A DNA stretch of 64,000 nucleotides from Campylobacter sp. RM16704 (GCF_000816245.1 NZ_CP007769.1:1210464-1274463); one strand, 5' to 3'. Positions 8,576-18,037 are shown, counted from the first letter of the stretch. Made by a program: numbers and translations. The notes: generated by a model not told the origin, from the letters alone.

Positions 8576-9919
8576 ATGCTTAATGATTTTTTAGAAGCAC
8601 AAGAACTTTTAAAAAATATATCTAAAGAACAAAGTACCTATCAGATTAACGAAGCTTTAAAAACCATCAAAAGATATGATGAAAATATTTATTTACAAAC
8701 TTTAAAATCTTTAGACACTTTTACATTAGCAAATGTTACTACAATAACTCCTGATCATATTCTAGAAGATATTTTAGAACATTTAAGCATTATTAAAATA
8801 GCCAAAATTGTAGAAGAATTAGAAAGTGATGATGCAACCGATTTAATCAAGCGTATCGAAGAATTAAATCTAGAAAAAGCTTTAGCAATACTTAATCGTT
8901 TAAGTTCTGAAGATAAAGAAGAAATCTTACGTTTAAAAAATTATGATGAGAATACTACCGGTGCATATATGCAAACAGAAATTTTCACAGCTTCAATTAA
9001 TGAAAGCATAGAAAAAGCCATTAAAAGATATAGGATTTTAAAACATTCTGGACAAGTAAATCAAATTTTTCAAATATATATAACAGATGAAAAAGGTAAG
9101 TTATGCAACTCTATCAATCTAAGCGATCTTTTACTTTGGGACTTCAAACTAAGCTTTGCAGATATTATAAAAAATAATAGTGAAAAATATAAAAGTTACA
9201 GTATAAAAGATCATGAGGATATACAAAAAGCTATTGATATAGTAGAAGATTATGATTTAAGTGTTTTAGCAGTTGTTGATGATAATGGAGTACTTTTAGG
9301 AAGAATTACTTATGATGATATTCATGATCTCATTCAAGAAAATGCAACTGAGCAAATTTATAATTTAGCTGGTGTTGATGAAGATGCAGAGGAAGAAAGT
9401 GCGTTAAAAGCAGCTAAAGCAAGAGCTTTTTGGCTAATGATTAATCTTACCACTTCTCTTATTTCAGCAAATATCATCAGTCTTTTTTCAGGTGAAATAG
9501 AAAAGCTTGTTGCCCTAGCTGTACTTATGCCAATTGTAGCTTCTATGGGAGGTAATACAGGATCTCAAGCTTTAGCAGTAACAGTTAGAAAACTTTCACT
9601 TAACGAAATTGAATTTAAAGATGCAAAAAAAGTTATTTTAAGAGAAAGTGGAATTTCTTTGCTAAATGGATTTATTTTTGCTAGTATTATGAGTGTTATA
9701 GCTTTTATATGGTTTAAAACAGCTTTATTGGGGCTTGTGATAGCTTTATCGATGCTAATTAATCTAACTTTAGCTGGTTTTGTAGGTTCATTTGTACCTT
9801 TAACTTTAAAAAAATTTAAAATTGACCCAGCAGTTGGTTCAAGCGTAGTTATTACAGCTATTACAGATGGATTAGGATTTTTTAGCTTTTTACTTTTAGC
9901 AAAAATGATATTATTATAA
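8576..9919 (+). CDS. mgtE: Magnesium transporter MgtE
   Basis: 447 residues. The MgtE N domain (about 1-125) has the LEDILEHLS and SDDATDLIKRI helices. Two CBS domains (about 130-255) include the TTGAYMQTE junction. A five-helix membrane domain follows, with the selectivity segment PIVASMGGNTGSQALAVTVR. The N and CBS domains sense cytosolic Mg and gate the channel. Ribosome site GGAG lies inside the last codons of the peptidase gene, so both are likely one transcript. An open reading frame antisense to its 3' end is a shadow. Confidence 0.95.
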   Translation: MLNDFLEAQELLKNISKEQSTYQINEALKTIKRYDENIYLQTLKSLDTFTLANVTTITPDHILEDILEHLSIIKIAKIVEELESDDATDLIKRIEELNLEKALAILNRLSSEDKEEILRLKNYDENTTGAYMQTEIFTASINESIEKAIKRYRILKHSGQVNQIFQIYITDEKGKLCNSINLSDLLLWDFKLSFADIIKNNSEKYKSYSIKDHEDIQKAIDIVEDYDLSVLAVVDDNGVLLGRITYDDIHDLIQENATEQIYNLAGVDEDAEEESALKAAKARAFWLMINLTTSLISANIISLFSGEIEKLVALAVLMPIVASMGGNTGSQALAVTVRKLSLNEIEFKDAKKVILRESGISLLNGFIFASIMSVIAFIWFKTALLGLVIALSMLINLTLAGFVGSFVPLTLKKFKIDPAVGSSVVITAITDGLGFFSFLLLAKMILL

Positions 9920-9931
9920 CAAAGGAAAAAA

Positions 9932-10450
9932 ATGACAACTATAATGTATAAAGAACAAAAAATAGAACTTATAGGGGAAGAAATAAAAGTTGGTGATATA
10001 GCACCAAAAATCACTCTAAGAACAAAAAATTTAGCACCTATAGAGATAGCACCAGCTGGTAAAACACAAATTATTTTAACATTTCCTAGTTTAGACACAC
10101 AAATTTGTTCTAAACAAGCAAAAGAAAGCAATAAAAGATTAGCTAATATGAAAAATATAGAAGTGATAATAGTTAGTATGGACTTACCTTTTGCAATGGA
10201 TCGTTTTTGTGCAACTGAAGGAATTAATAACATTATTGTTGCAAGTGATTTCGCATTCAAAGATTTTGGTAATAATTATGGAGTTTTAATTTCTAATAGT
10301 ATTTTTGCTGGACTTTTAGCAAGATCTGCTTTTATTATTAAAGATGGAAAAGTTGTATATAAACAAATCGTGGAAGAATTAATGGGCAAAATTGATTTTA
10401 AGGATATAGAGCTTTTTATGCATAAAAACTATGGTTACCCTTTGAACTAA
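9932..10450 (+). CDS. tpx: Thiol peroxidase (peroxiredoxin)
   Basis: 172 residues from an ATG with AAAGGA. It matches atypical 2-Cys Tpx: peroxidatic Cys in TFPSLDTQICSKQ (about residue 60) and resolving Cys in DRFCATEGI (about 94). Tpx reduces hydrogen peroxide and alkyl hydroperoxides using thioredoxin. It follows mgtE by 12 bases and converges with dnaB with a 4-base overlap of the stops. E. coli Tpx is 168 residues, so this is full length. Confidence 0.93.
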   Translation: MTTIMYKEQKIELIGEEIKVGDIAPKITLRTKNLAPIEIAPAGKTQIILTFPSLDTQICSKQAKESNKRLANMKNIEVIIVSMDLPFAMDRFCATEGINNIIVASDFAFKDFGNNYGVLISNSIFAGLLARSAFIIKDGKVVYKQIVEELMGKIDFKDIELFMHKNYGYPLN

Positions 10451-11832
10451 CCTTCAAAGTTTGTAACCACAAAATTTTCTTTTGGAGTTTCGATAAAACA
10501 AGATTTTTCTTTTAAAAAAAGTAAATCTACATGTCCCACAGGACCATTTCTATTTTTGCCCACAATAAGCTCAGCCTTTTCTTGTACAGGATTTGGCATA
10601 AATTTTCTTTCATAAGTTTTTCCTTCATTTTTTGCCTTATTTTCTCTTTCTTTTTCTTCTTGTTCTCTATAAATTTCATCTCGATATACAAATAAAATGG
10701 TATCTGCATCTTGCTCTATAGCACCACTTTCTCTTAAATCACTAAGCATAGGACGTTTATTTGCTCTACTTTCTAATGAACGATTAAGTTGAGAAAGTGC
10801 TACTACTGGCATATTTAATTCTCTTGCTAAAAGCTTCAAACCTCTTGAAATTTCACTCACTTGCAAATGTCTATCACTAAAAGCAGAATTACTCATCATA
10901 AGTCCGATATAATCTACCACACAAAGTTCTACACTCTCATCTTGTGCTTTAATTTTTCTTAAAATTGAACGAATATCTGCTATACTTGCATAACCACTAT
11001 CATAAATATAAAGATTTTTTTGTGCATATTCATTACAAGCATCACCTACCCTACTCCACTCATCATCATTTAAATCTGCTGTAAGAATTTTTTGCAAAGG
11101 AATAGAGGTTTTTGCACTAATTAACCTATGCATGATTTGAGTAGCAGGCATTTCTAATGAAAACATTACAACACCTTTATTTTGTCTTAGTGTTTTTTCT
11201 ATAAAATTTAAACAAATAGTTGTTTTACCCATACCAGGACGTGCAGCAATAATTACAAGATCGCCTGCTTTAAAACCTTTTGTCATTTTATTAAGTTCAT
11301 TAAAACCTGTATCAAGTCCTAAAATATCTTTATTTTCAGCTTCTTTTTGTTTTTTAAATTCTTCCATAAGTTCAGACATAACCATAGTCATATCCTTAAT
11401 GTTATTGCTATTAACACGATTTGTAAGATTAAAAATCTCTTTTCCAATTTCATCTGAAATTTGGGAAACATTTTTATCTTCATTTACTCTTGTAGGTATA
11501 GTATAAGCAAAATTTAAAAGTTGGCGTCTTATGGATTTTTCTCTTAACTCATATGCATATTTACTAACATCTGCAATAGAAGTAGTAGCTAAAACTTCAG
11601 CCAAAACCTGCTCATCTACTCTTTTATGCTTTCTTATAAAACTTGCACTTATAGGTTCCCCCGCATTTACACAAGCTAAAATCGCTTTATAAATATCTTG
11701 ATGAGCCTTAAGTGAAAAATCATTAACTTCAATATCCGAAGAAATACTAAAAAAAGAATCCTCACTATATATACAAGAACTTAAAATTGCTCTTTCAAGA
11801 TCTAAATCAAAATGCTCATTATTTTGACTCAT
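10447..11832 (-). CDS. dnaB: Replicative DNA helicase DnaB
   Basis: 461 residues. The helical N-terminal DnaG-interacting domain (about 1-105) is followed by a RecA-like motor with Walker A AARPGMGKTT, Walker B ELCVVDYIGLM, and the LSQLNRSLE and LRESGAIEQDAD segments typical of DnaB. It unwinds DNA at the fork and loads primase. Start ATG with AGGAG upstream; cysM follows upstream on the same strand with a 12-base gap. No intein or insertion is visible. Confidence 0.97.
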   Translation of the reverse strand: MSQNNEHFDLDLERAILSSCIYSEDSFFSISSDIEVNDFSLKAHQDIYKAILACVNAGEPISASFIRKHKRVDEQVLAEVLATTSIADVSKYAYELREKSIRRQLLNFAYTIPTRVNEDKNVSQISDEIGKEIFNLTNRVNSNNIKDMTMVMSELMEEFKKQKEAENKDILGLDTGFNELNKMTKGFKAGDLVIIAARPGMGKTTICLNFIEKTLRQNKGVVMFSLEMPATQIMHRLISAKTSIPLQKILTADLNDDEWSRVGDACNEYAQKNLYIYDSGYASIADIRSILRKIKAQDESVELCVVDYIGLMMSNSAFSDRHLQVSEISRGLKLLARELNMPVVALSQLNRSLESRANKRPMLSDLRESGAIEQDADTILFVYRDEIYREQEEKERENKAKNEGKTYERKFMPNPVQEKAELIVGKNRNGPVGHVDLLFLKEKSCFIETPKENFVVTNFEG

Positions 11833-11844
11833 ACATACTCCTAA

Positions 11845-12747
11845 TTATAAATTTGCAAATAAATCTGTAGATAAATATCTCTCGGCTGTATCATTTAGCA
11901 TAGTCAAGACTTTTTTATCAGGGTTTTCTAAAGCAATTTTTCTAGCCATATATACATTTGCACCACTTGAAATTCCTGCCATTATACCATTTTTGCCAAG
12001 TTCTAAAGTTGTGTTAATAGCATCTTCATTGCTTACACAAACTATCTCATCTATAATTTCTTGATTTAAAATTTTAGGGATAAAATTTGCTCCTATACCT
12101 TGAATTTTATGGCTTGCAGCTGTATTTTGGCTCAAAAGTGGCGAAGCTGTAGGCTCTAAAGCTATGATTTTGATATTAGGATTGTGTTCTTTTAAAATTT
12201 CTCCTACCCCGCTAATAGTTCCACCTGTACCAAAACCTGCTACAAAAATATCAAGTTCAGGTAAAACTTTCAAAATTTCTAATGCAGTATTTTTCCTATG
12301 TGCATTTTTATTGTCTATATTTTCAAATTGACTTATCATAAATGAATTTGGAATTTCTTCTAAAAGCTCATTAGCTCTATCCAAAGCACCTTGCATACCT
12401 TTGCTAGCTTGAGTTAATTCTAATTTTACTCCAAAAAAACTCATCATTTTTCTACGCTCCATACTCATAGATTCAGGCATAGCAATAATAAGTTTTAATT
12501 TCAAACTTGCACAAATCATTGCTAAAGCTATACCAGTATTTCCGCTTGTAGCTTCTATAATAGTAGTTTCTTGGTTAATCTTACCTCTATTTAAAGCTTG
12601 TTTTATCATCTCTACAGCAGCTCTATCTTTTATAGAATGACTCGGGTTAAAATATTCACACTTGCCATAAAGATTAGACGCAAATTCTTTTAAAGAGATA
12701 ATTGGAGTATTACCTATACAATCTAAAATGCTATTATAAACTGGCAT
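11845..12747 (-). CDS. cysM: Cysteine synthase (O-acetylserine sulfhydrylase)
   Basis: The start is set at the ATG at 12747, which gives MPVYNSILDCIGNTPI and has AAGGA upstream; a longer reading from 12819 would add a hydrophobic leader foreign to this family. 300 residues. The PLP lysine lies in NPSHSIKDRAA; the substrate and phosphate loops TSGNTG and GFGTGGTISG are present. It makes cysteine from O-acetylserine and sulfide. The gene lies between dnaB and hupB, and cysM-hupB adjacency is as in C. jejuni (Cj0912c-Cj0913c). The cysM versus cysK label follows that homologue. Confidence 0.93.
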   Translation of the reverse strand: MPVYNSILDCIGNTPIISLKEFASNLYGKCEYFNPSHSIKDRAAVEMIKQALNRGKINQETTIIEATSGNTGIALAMICASLKLKLIIAMPESMSMERRKMMSFFGVKLELTQASKGMQGALDRANELLEEIPNSFMISQFENIDNKNAHRKNTALEILKVLPELDIFVAGFGTGGTISGVGEILKEHNPNIKIIALEPTASPLLSQNTAASHKIQGIGANFIPKILNQEIIDEIVCVSNEDAINTTLELGKNGIMAGISSGANVYMARKIALENPDKKVLTMLNDTAERYLSTDLFANL

Positions 12748-12805
12748 GTTTTTCCTTATACGATGTTTTAAAAACAATACCAAAATAAAACTAAGAGTTA
12801 TATAA

Positions 12806-12840
12806 AAAGAAAAACGCAAAAGTTTTAACTTTTGCGTAAA
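12806..12840 (-). terminator. Rho-independent terminator after hupB
   Basis: An 11-bp perfect palindrome (12814-12824 with 12827-12837, 2-base loop) is followed on the reverse strand by TTTTTCTTTTTA. It lies 4 bases past the hupB stop, so hupB is probably a monocistronic transcript. Confidence 0.85.
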
Positions 12841-12843
12841 GGG

Positions 12844-13146
12844 TTATTTTTTAGCTTTTTTAGCAGCTTTAGCAGCCGCAACTGCATTTTTAAGATTTTT
12901 ACCTACTTTAAATTTAGCAACTTTAGTAGCAGGAATTTTGATTTTAGCACCAGTGCTTGGTACTCTAGCTTCTCTAGCAGCTCTTTCAGCTACAGAAAAT
13001 GTTCCAAAACCAATAAAGCTAATGCTATCGCCTTTAGCTAATACTTCAGTAATAGTAGCAATTACCGCATCAGTAGCTGCAGTAGCGTCTTTTTTAGTTA
13101 GCCCAGAAGTTTGAGCAACTTGAGAAATAAAATCTGCTTTAGTCAT
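12844..13146 (-). CDS. hupB: DNA-binding protein HU
   Basis: The start is set at the ATG at 13146 (MTKADFISQVAQ), with AAGGAGC 8 bases upstream; the extra 11 codons upstream do not belong to the family. 100 residues. The helical body is followed by the beta arms, and the conserved GFGTFSVAERAAREARVPST is present. It ends in an Ala/Lys-rich tail (AAAKAAKKAKK). HU bends and compacts DNA and assists replication and transcription. In C. jejuni its downstream neighbour is ciaB; here LOS genes begin instead. Confidence 0.95.
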   Translation of the reverse strand: MTKADFISQVAQTSGLTKKDATAATDAVIATITEVLAKGDSISFIGFGTFSVAERAAREARVPSTGAKIKIPATKVAKFKVGKNLKNAVAAAKAAKKAKK

Positions 13147-13237
13147 AAAAAGCTCCTTGATTAAAATAATGATTTTCAAAGTTTAACACATTTATCAATC
13201 TTTTGCAAGAGTTTTTATTTAAAATGTAATAAATATA

Positions 13238-14152
13238 TTAAAAAAATGTTTTTGCTAAATTTATAACTATTTTAGGTTTTAAATCTTTCATACATTTGTG
13301 ATGCTCTAAGGGGCATTTTTTTTGCATACAAGGCATACAAGCTAGATCAAGATGAGCTATTTTAGCATTTTCTTGCCAAGGTGATGTTTGATTAAATCTA
13401 GTAGAACCAAAAATAGCTACCGTTTTTACCCCATAAGCTGCACCTATATGCATAGGACCGCTATCATTTGTGATGAGTAAATCAAGCATAGAAATATTTT
13501 TACATAAAGTAAAAATACTTGTTTTTCCACAAAGATTTTTAACTTTAATACCTTCATTTAAAAGCATATTATAAATTTCTTCACAAATTTCTCTTTCACT
13601 TTCTACCCCAAAAATTAAAATTTGATGTGTAGAACTAAACGCCTTTGCAACTTCTGCAAAATAATCTGTTTCCCATCTTTTTGCACTTCCAAAATGTGCA
13701 CCTGCATTTATACCTAGAATTTTTCGAGTAGTTTTTGCTTTGATAGGAAGTTTTAAATCATTTGAGTTTGCTTTAAAGTCTAAAGATTTTTCTATAAAAT
13801 TTAAATATTTTAAAACTTGATGTTCCTCTTTTAAAATCTCTTTATTAAAACAAAACCTTTTTTTTGTTTTAATTAGTTTTAAAATAATCTTACTTGAAAA
13901 TGCTGAGCGAAATGAAAATGCTAAATCAAATTCACCGAGCATTGCTCTAGCCTTTAAAATTTGACTGAATCTTTGTTTTTTATTTTCTACTAAAACTTTT
14001 GAATTTTTAAAATGTTTATAAAGTCCTACACTCACAAATGAGCCATAAAAGGTAAATTTAGCCTTAGGATATTTTTCTTTTATAGCATAAATAGCCGCAC
14101 TAGCCATAACAGCATCACCAAGCCATGTAGGAAGATTAATAAAAATATTCAT
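13238..14152 (-). CDS. waaF: ADP-heptose:LPS heptosyltransferase II
   Basis: 304 residues, GT9 family. The N-terminal domain begins INLPTWLGDAVMASAA, and the C-terminal donor-binding signature is TNDSGPMHIGAAYG. The C-terminal C-x2-C-x4-C pattern (CMPCMQKKCPLEH) is typical of WaaF. It adds the second L,D-heptose to the LOS inner core at the inner membrane. It marks one boundary of the LOS locus, opposite waaC at 25.8 kb. In C. jejuni the ADP-heptose synthesis genes lie beyond waaF; here hupB does. Confidence 0.92.
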   Translation of the reverse strand: MNIFINLPTWLGDAVMASAAIYAIKEKYPKAKFTFYGSFVSVGLYKHFKNSKVLVENKKQRFSQILKARAMLGEFDLAFSFRSAFSSKIILKLIKTKKRFCFNKEILKEEHQVLKYLNFIEKSLDFKANSNDLKLPIKAKTTRKILGINAGAHFGSAKRWETDYFAEVAKAFSSTHQILIFGVESEREICEEIYNMLLNEGIKVKNLCGKTSIFTLCKNISMLDLLITNDSGPMHIGAAYGVKTVAIFGSTRFNQTSPWQENAKIAHLDLACMPCMQKKCPLEHHKCMKDLKPKIVINLAKTFF

Positions 14153-14176
14153 AAATTTTCCTTATAAATATAAAGA

Positions 14177-14182
14177 TATAAT
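14177..14182 (+). promoter_or_regulatory. -10 element for LOS glycosyltransferase gene
   Basis: TATAAT in the short divergent gap between waaF and the GT2 gene starting at 14212, giving a leader of about 25 bases. No convincing -35 is seen, which is usual for Campylobacter. Confidence 0.5.
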
Positions 14183-14211
14183 TTTATCATCACTTTACTT
14201 AAAGAGTTAAT

Positions 14212-15036
14212 ATGAGTCAAATTTCTATCATACTACCAACTTATAATGTAGAAAAATATATAGCTAGAGCATTAGAAAGCTGTATAAACCAAACTTTTAA
14301 AGATATAGAAATCATTGTAGTAGATGACCTTGGCAATGATAAAAGCATAGAGATAGCTAAAGAATATGCTAGTAAAGATGATAGGATAAAAATCATACAT
14401 AATGAAGAAAATTTAGGAACTTTTGCTAGTAGAAATATAGGTGTATTAAATGCAAAGTCAGATTTTATAATGTTTTTAGATCCTGATGATTATTTAAAAC
14501 TTAATGCATGTGAGCTTGGACTTGAAATAATTAAAAATGTAGATATGGTAGTGTTTGATGCGTATGTACATAGAGTGAAATTTAAGAAATTTTATAGGTT
14601 TAAACAAGATGAGCTTTTTATAAAAGATGAATTTTTGGAATTTTTACTTAAACAAAAGCATTTTTGCTGGAGTGTTTGGGCAAAAGTATATAGAAAAAAT
14701 TTGATTTTAAAAAGCTTTAAGCATGTTGATTTTAAAGAAAGACTTTGTTATGGGGAGGATGTGCTTTTTAATTATATAAATTTTATGTTGAGTGAGAGTT
14801 TTGTTGTATCGCAAGAATGTATATACCACTATGAATTTAATGAAAATGGTAGATATGAAAACAAAAATAAAGAAATTTTATGGCAAAATTACGAACATAA
14901 AAAGCAAAGTTTAAAACACATTAAAAAATTAGCTAATATTTTTCCATATAAGTATTTTAATGAAAAAATATTAGACATTTTAGAGAAAGAAAATGTAAAT
15001 TTAAAAAAGAGGGTTTATGAAACAAGAAATCAGTAG
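14212..15036 (+). CDS. LOS glycosyltransferase, GT2 (CgtB/WlaN-like N-terminus)
   Basis: 274 residues. A GT-A fold is clear: [14 protein letters not shown] at the start, VVDDLGND for nucleotide-sugar contact and the metal-binding FLDPDDYL near residue 90. A Trp-rich acceptor region follows (HFCWSVWAKVYRK), and then a charged C-terminus. The first 70 or so residues are nearly the same as those of the gene at 17093, while the remainder diverges, as expected for acceptor-specific domains. It probably adds a hexose to the LOS outer core; the linkage cannot be told. It overlaps the next gene by 20 bases. Confidence 0.85.
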   Translation: MSQISIILPTYNVEKYIARALESCINQTFKDIEIIVVDDLGNDKSIEIAKEYASKDDRIKIIHNEENLGTFASRNIGVLNAKSDFIMFLDPDDYLKLNACELGLEIIKNVDMVVFDAYVHRVKFKKFYRFKQDELFIKDEFLEFLLKQKHFCWSVWAKVYRKNLILKSFKHVDFKERLCYGEDVLFNYINFMLSESFVVSQECIYHYEFNENGRYENKNKEILWQNYEHKKQSLKHIKKLANIFPYKYFNEKILDILEKENVNLKKRVYETRNQ

Positions 15037-15898
15037 TTTTTGGTATACACCTATAGGTTATAAAGGAATAGGATTAATGGAATTATTGTCTATAAAATCT
15101 TTTTTAGATAATAAATATAAATTTAAACTTTATACTTATAATTTAGATGATAGAATTTTTAATAAATTAAATGAAATTTTTGATAATTTTGAGTTAAAAG
15201 ATGCAAATGAGATTATACCATTAAAAAATTATTTTAGTGATGATAGAGGAGCTGGGGTAGCTGCTTTTAGTGATTATTTTAGATTTAATATGCTATATAA
15301 GATGGGCGGCGTATGGGTAGATCTTGATATGGTTTGTTTAAATCAACAAGATCTTTCTCAAGAATTTATTTTCTCTCAAGAAATTGATGATGATGAAACA
15401 AAACCTAGAATTACAACTTCATTTTTAAAATTTCCAAAAGGAAGTGAATTTGGAGCATTTGTTATAAAAGAAGCAAATGAAATTATAAACAATCAAAAAA
15501 CAATTCAATGGGGTGTGATAGGACCGTGTTTTTTAGCAAAGCAAGTAGAAAAATATAATTTGAAAAATTTTACTTGGAATTACAAAATGACTCACCAAAT
15601 TCCATGGTGTAATGTAAAAGATTTTATAAAAAAGTCTGAATTTGACAAAACCCAACCATTTTTACATTTATATTCAGAAATGTGGAGATCTCATAAACTT
15701 AACAAAAATCATTTTTATAAATATGGTATTTATGGTGAATTGTTAAAAAAACATCAAATTGACATTTTAGCCAAAGAAATAGATTTTACTTTTTCATTTA
15801 AAGATAAATATCATATAATATTTTCTATGCTTTATCATACAAACTACTATATAAAACACCCAAGAAGAATATTTATAAAAAGCAATAAAAAAAAATAA
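15017..15898 (+). CDS. LOS glycosyltransferase, GT32-like (DxD sugar transferase)
   Basis: 293 residues beginning MKQEISSFWY. The GT32/capsular-synthesis type signature is present: an F-S-D-Y-F-R-F stretch followed by MGGVWVDLDMV, where D-L-D is the metal-binding DxD (about residue 105). It resembles Cj1136/Cj1137-type LOS transferases of C. jejuni, recalled from memory. The start lies inside the preceding GT2 gene, so the two are probably translationally coupled. The 3' end meets the convergent GT4 gene one base away. Donor and acceptor are unknown. Confidence 0.8.
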   Translation: MKQEISSFWYTPIGYKGIGLMELLSIKSFLDNKYKFKLYTYNLDDRIFNKLNEIFDNFELKDANEIIPLKNYFSDDRGAGVAAFSDYFRFNMLYKMGGVWVDLDMVCLNQQDLSQEFIFSQEIDDDETKPRITTSFLKFPKGSEFGAFVIKEANEIINNQKTIQWGVIGPCFLAKQVEKYNLKNFTWNYKMTHQIPWCNVKDFIKKSEFDKTQPFLHLYSEMWRSHKLNKNHFYKYGIYGELLKKHQIDILAKEIDFTFSFKDKYHIIFSMLYHTNYYIKHPRRIFIKSNKKK

Positions 15899-15899
15899 T

Positions 15900-17027
15900 C
15901 TATGTTTTCGCAATCAGTTTTTCCCATTTTTTCACAATAACTTCTTTACTGAATTTTACTTTTACTATATCCTTTGCACCCCCCCCCATAGTTTTTCTTA
16001 AACTTTCATCATCCATTAAAATGCAAAGTTTTTTTGCGAATTCTTTTAAATTTCCATCATTTATTAAAAATCCACTTTTTTCATTTTCTATTAATTCACT
16101 TGGACCTGTGTTTATATCAAAAGATATTATAGGCAAAGCATAAGAGCTTGCCTCTAGTAAAACCATAGGAAAACCTTCATAATGACTACACATCACATAA
16201 GTACTAGCATTTAAATATTCTTTCTCTATGTCTTTAGTAAAAGCTTTTAATATAATTGAATTTTCTAAATTATTTTCTTTGATTTTTTCTTCTATGGTAT
16301 TTTTTAAATCACCTTCGCCAACTATAGTTAAAGTCCAATCTTGATATTTTTTATTTTTTTGCACCAAATTCCAAATTTCTATAAGTCTTAAAAAGCCTTT
16401 TTCATCATTTAATTCAAATCTTCCTATACTTAAAACATTTTTTTGTTTATAATCGTTGCTTTTTTCAAGGATAGAAGGGATAAAATTTGGTATAACTTGT
16501 ATGTTTTTATGGTATTTTTTCCATTCATTTATTTGCTTGTTAGATAAAATAACTAAAGTATTAAAATATTTTAAATTTTTTAATAAATCTTTTGAATAAT
16601 ATATAAAATTTCCATGCATAATTTGAATAGTTTTAACTTTTTCAAAATTTTTTTGATTGAATAAAAAATAATTATTGTTAATTATAACATCGTATTTTAA
16701 AGAAAATTGTTTTATTTTTTTATTTTGAAAATATATTTGCATTCTTTCATAAAAATACTTATATTTAAATTTTAGTTTAAACAATAAATATAATAAAACA
16801 TTATATTTATATTTTCTATATATGTCTTTGCTTGTATATTTTTGCTCTTTATCGTTTAAAAAATATACATTAATTTCTTTATCAACTTCAAAAAATAATT
16901 CATTTTTTTTATATACGCTAAGTATATCAACTTGGTGTGTTTTTGATAAAGCATTTGCTAGATTGCTTACAACTCTAGCTACACCACCTTTCAAAGTAAT
17001 ATCTATATCCATAATTAATATTTTCAA
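15900..17027 (-). CDS. LOS glycosyltransferase, GT4, with internal G9 tract
   Basis: 375 residues when started at TTG 17027, which has GGAG six bases upstream; ATG 17012 is an alternative. GT4/GT-B layout: DIDITLKGGVARVVSNLA at the N-terminus, SIGRFELNDEKGF at the domain joint, then the E-x7-E donor motif in HYEGFPMVLLEASSYALP and GPSELIENEKSGFL. Nine consecutive G on the coding strand (15979-15987) encode the Met-Gly-Gly-Gly run about 27 codons before the stop. In the present length the frame is open. A one-base slip would replace the C-terminal helix, so the gene is likely phase variable. Confidence 0.85.
   Translation of the reverse strand: MKILIMDIDITLKGGVARVVSNLANALSKTHQVDILSVYKKNELFFEVDKEINVYFLNDKEQKYTSKDIYRKYKYNVLLYLLFKLKFKYKYFYERMQIYFQNKKIKQFSLKYDVIINNNYFLFNQKNFEKVKTIQIMHGNFIYYSKDLLKNLKYFNTLVILSNKQINEWKKYHKNIQVIPNFIPSILEKSNDYKQKNVLSIGRFELNDEKGFLRLIEIWNLVQKNKKYQDWTLTIVGEGDLKNTIEEKIKENNLENSIILKAFTKDIEKEYLNASTYVMCSHYEGFPMVLLEASSYALPIISFDINTGPSELIENEKSGFLINDGNLKEFAKKLCILMDDESLRKTMGGGAKDIVKVKFSKEVIVKKWEKLIAKT
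15979..15987 (-). repeat. Poly-G tract (G9) inside GT4 gene, likely phase-variable
   Basis: Nine C on the plus strand are nine G on the coding strand. In a genome this AT-rich such a run is not expected by chance, and G8-G12 tracts in Campylobacter surface genes are known contingency loci. Confidence 0.85.
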
Positions 17028-17050
17028 TCTTATCTCCAAAAAATAAAAAA

Positions 17051-17061
17051 TATAATATAAT
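17051..17061 (+). promoter_or_regulatory. -10 region between divergent LOS glycosyltransferases
   Basis: TATAATATAAT overlaps two possible -10 hexamers for the gene starting at 17093. The complementary strand also has TATA-rich candidates for the GT4 gene, so this short gap probably holds both promoters. Confidence 0.4.
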
Positions 17062-17092
17062 TTTATTATAAAAATTCAAAACAAGGTTTATT

Positions 17093-18037
17093 GTGTCACA
17101 AATTTCTATCATACTGCCAACTTATAATGTAGAAAAATATATTGCTAGAGCATTAGAAAGTTGTATTAACCAAACTTTTAAAGATATAGAAATCATTGTA
17201 GTAGATGATTGTGGAGACGATAAAAGTATAGATATAGCAAAAGAATATGCTAGTAAAGATGAAAGAATAAAAATAATACATAATAAAGAGAATTTAGGAT
17301 TATTAAAAGCTAGATATGAGGGAATAAAAATAGCTAATTCTTCTTATATCATGTTTTTAGATCCTGATGATTATTTAGAACTTGATGCTTGTGAAGAAAG
17401 TAATAAAATATTAAAAAAAAATAATGATTTAGATTTTATATGGTTTAACTTTATATATCACACACAAGATGGTATCAAAAAAGATACATTTTTAAAAGAT
17501 CATTTTTTTACAACAACTGATTATTGTCAATATATTTTAAATCAAAAAAATATTTGCCATTGGAATATTTGCTCAAAAATCATCAAAATAAACACATATA
17601 AAAAAGCTTTTGCTTATATAGAAAATAATATAAAACTGACAATGGCTGAAGATGCTTTATTGTATTTTTTTATAATTTTAAACTCCAAAAAAATAGCTAC
17701 TAGTTCGTTGCATATATATTATTATTTTCAAAATCAAGAAAGTTCTGTTAATACAAATAATATAATAGAAATTCAAAAAAACCTAAATGATGAAGAAAAA
17801 GTCATTAAAATTTTATCTTCATTTTTAAAATCCAATATCAATATAAATAAAAATATATTTATATTTTTAAAAACTATGATTATACAACTAAAAATGAATT
17901 ATTTAAATAGAGAGATAAAATATAACAGATTAAAATATTGTTATATTATATATAAATACAAAAAAATTACTAACAAAATTTTACAAAAATACTATAAAAT
18001 TATTATTTTTTTAATCTTAAGGATACACAATGAATAA
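17093..18037 (+). CDS. LOS glycosyltransferase, GT2, CgtB/WlaN-like
   Basis: 314 residues from a GTG preceded by AAGG. GT-A fold: [22 protein letters not shown], the [16 protein letters not shown] segment and [10 protein letters not shown], closely matching what I remember of the C. jejuni beta-1,3-galactosyltransferase CgtB/WlaN over the first 110 residues and in the later MAEDALLYF motif. A galactosyltransferase acting on the outer core is the best guess. The N-terminal coding DNA is a near copy of that at 14212. The stop overlaps the start of the adjacent pseudogene by 8 bases. The C-terminal tail is very Ile/Lys/Tyr rich. Confidence 0.85.
   Translation: MSQISIILPTYNVEKYIARALESCINQTFKDIEIIVVDDCGDDKSIDIAKEYASKDERIKIIHNKENLGLLKARYEGIKIANSSYIMFLDPDDYLELDACEESNKILKKNNDLDFIWFNFIYHTQDGIKKDTFLKDHFFTTTDYCQYILNQKNICHWNICSKIIKINTYKKAFAYIENNIKLTMAEDALLYFFIILNSKKIATSSLHIYYYFQNQESSVNTNNIIEIQKNLNDEEKVIKILSSFLKSNININKNIFIFLKTMIIQLKMNYLNREIKYNRLKYCYIIYKYKKITNKILQKYYKIIIFLILRIHNE

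Noticed and set aside
9565..10260. Long reading frame on the minus strand over mgtE and tpx (231 codons)
   Set aside because: It lies antisense to two genes with strong family matches, has low-complexity composition and no ribosome site; it is a coding shadow.
12748..12819. Hydrophobic N-terminal extension of cysteine synthase
   Set aside because: CysM is cytoplasmic, the internal ATG has AAGGA upstream and matches the family start; the extension overlaps the hupB terminator region.
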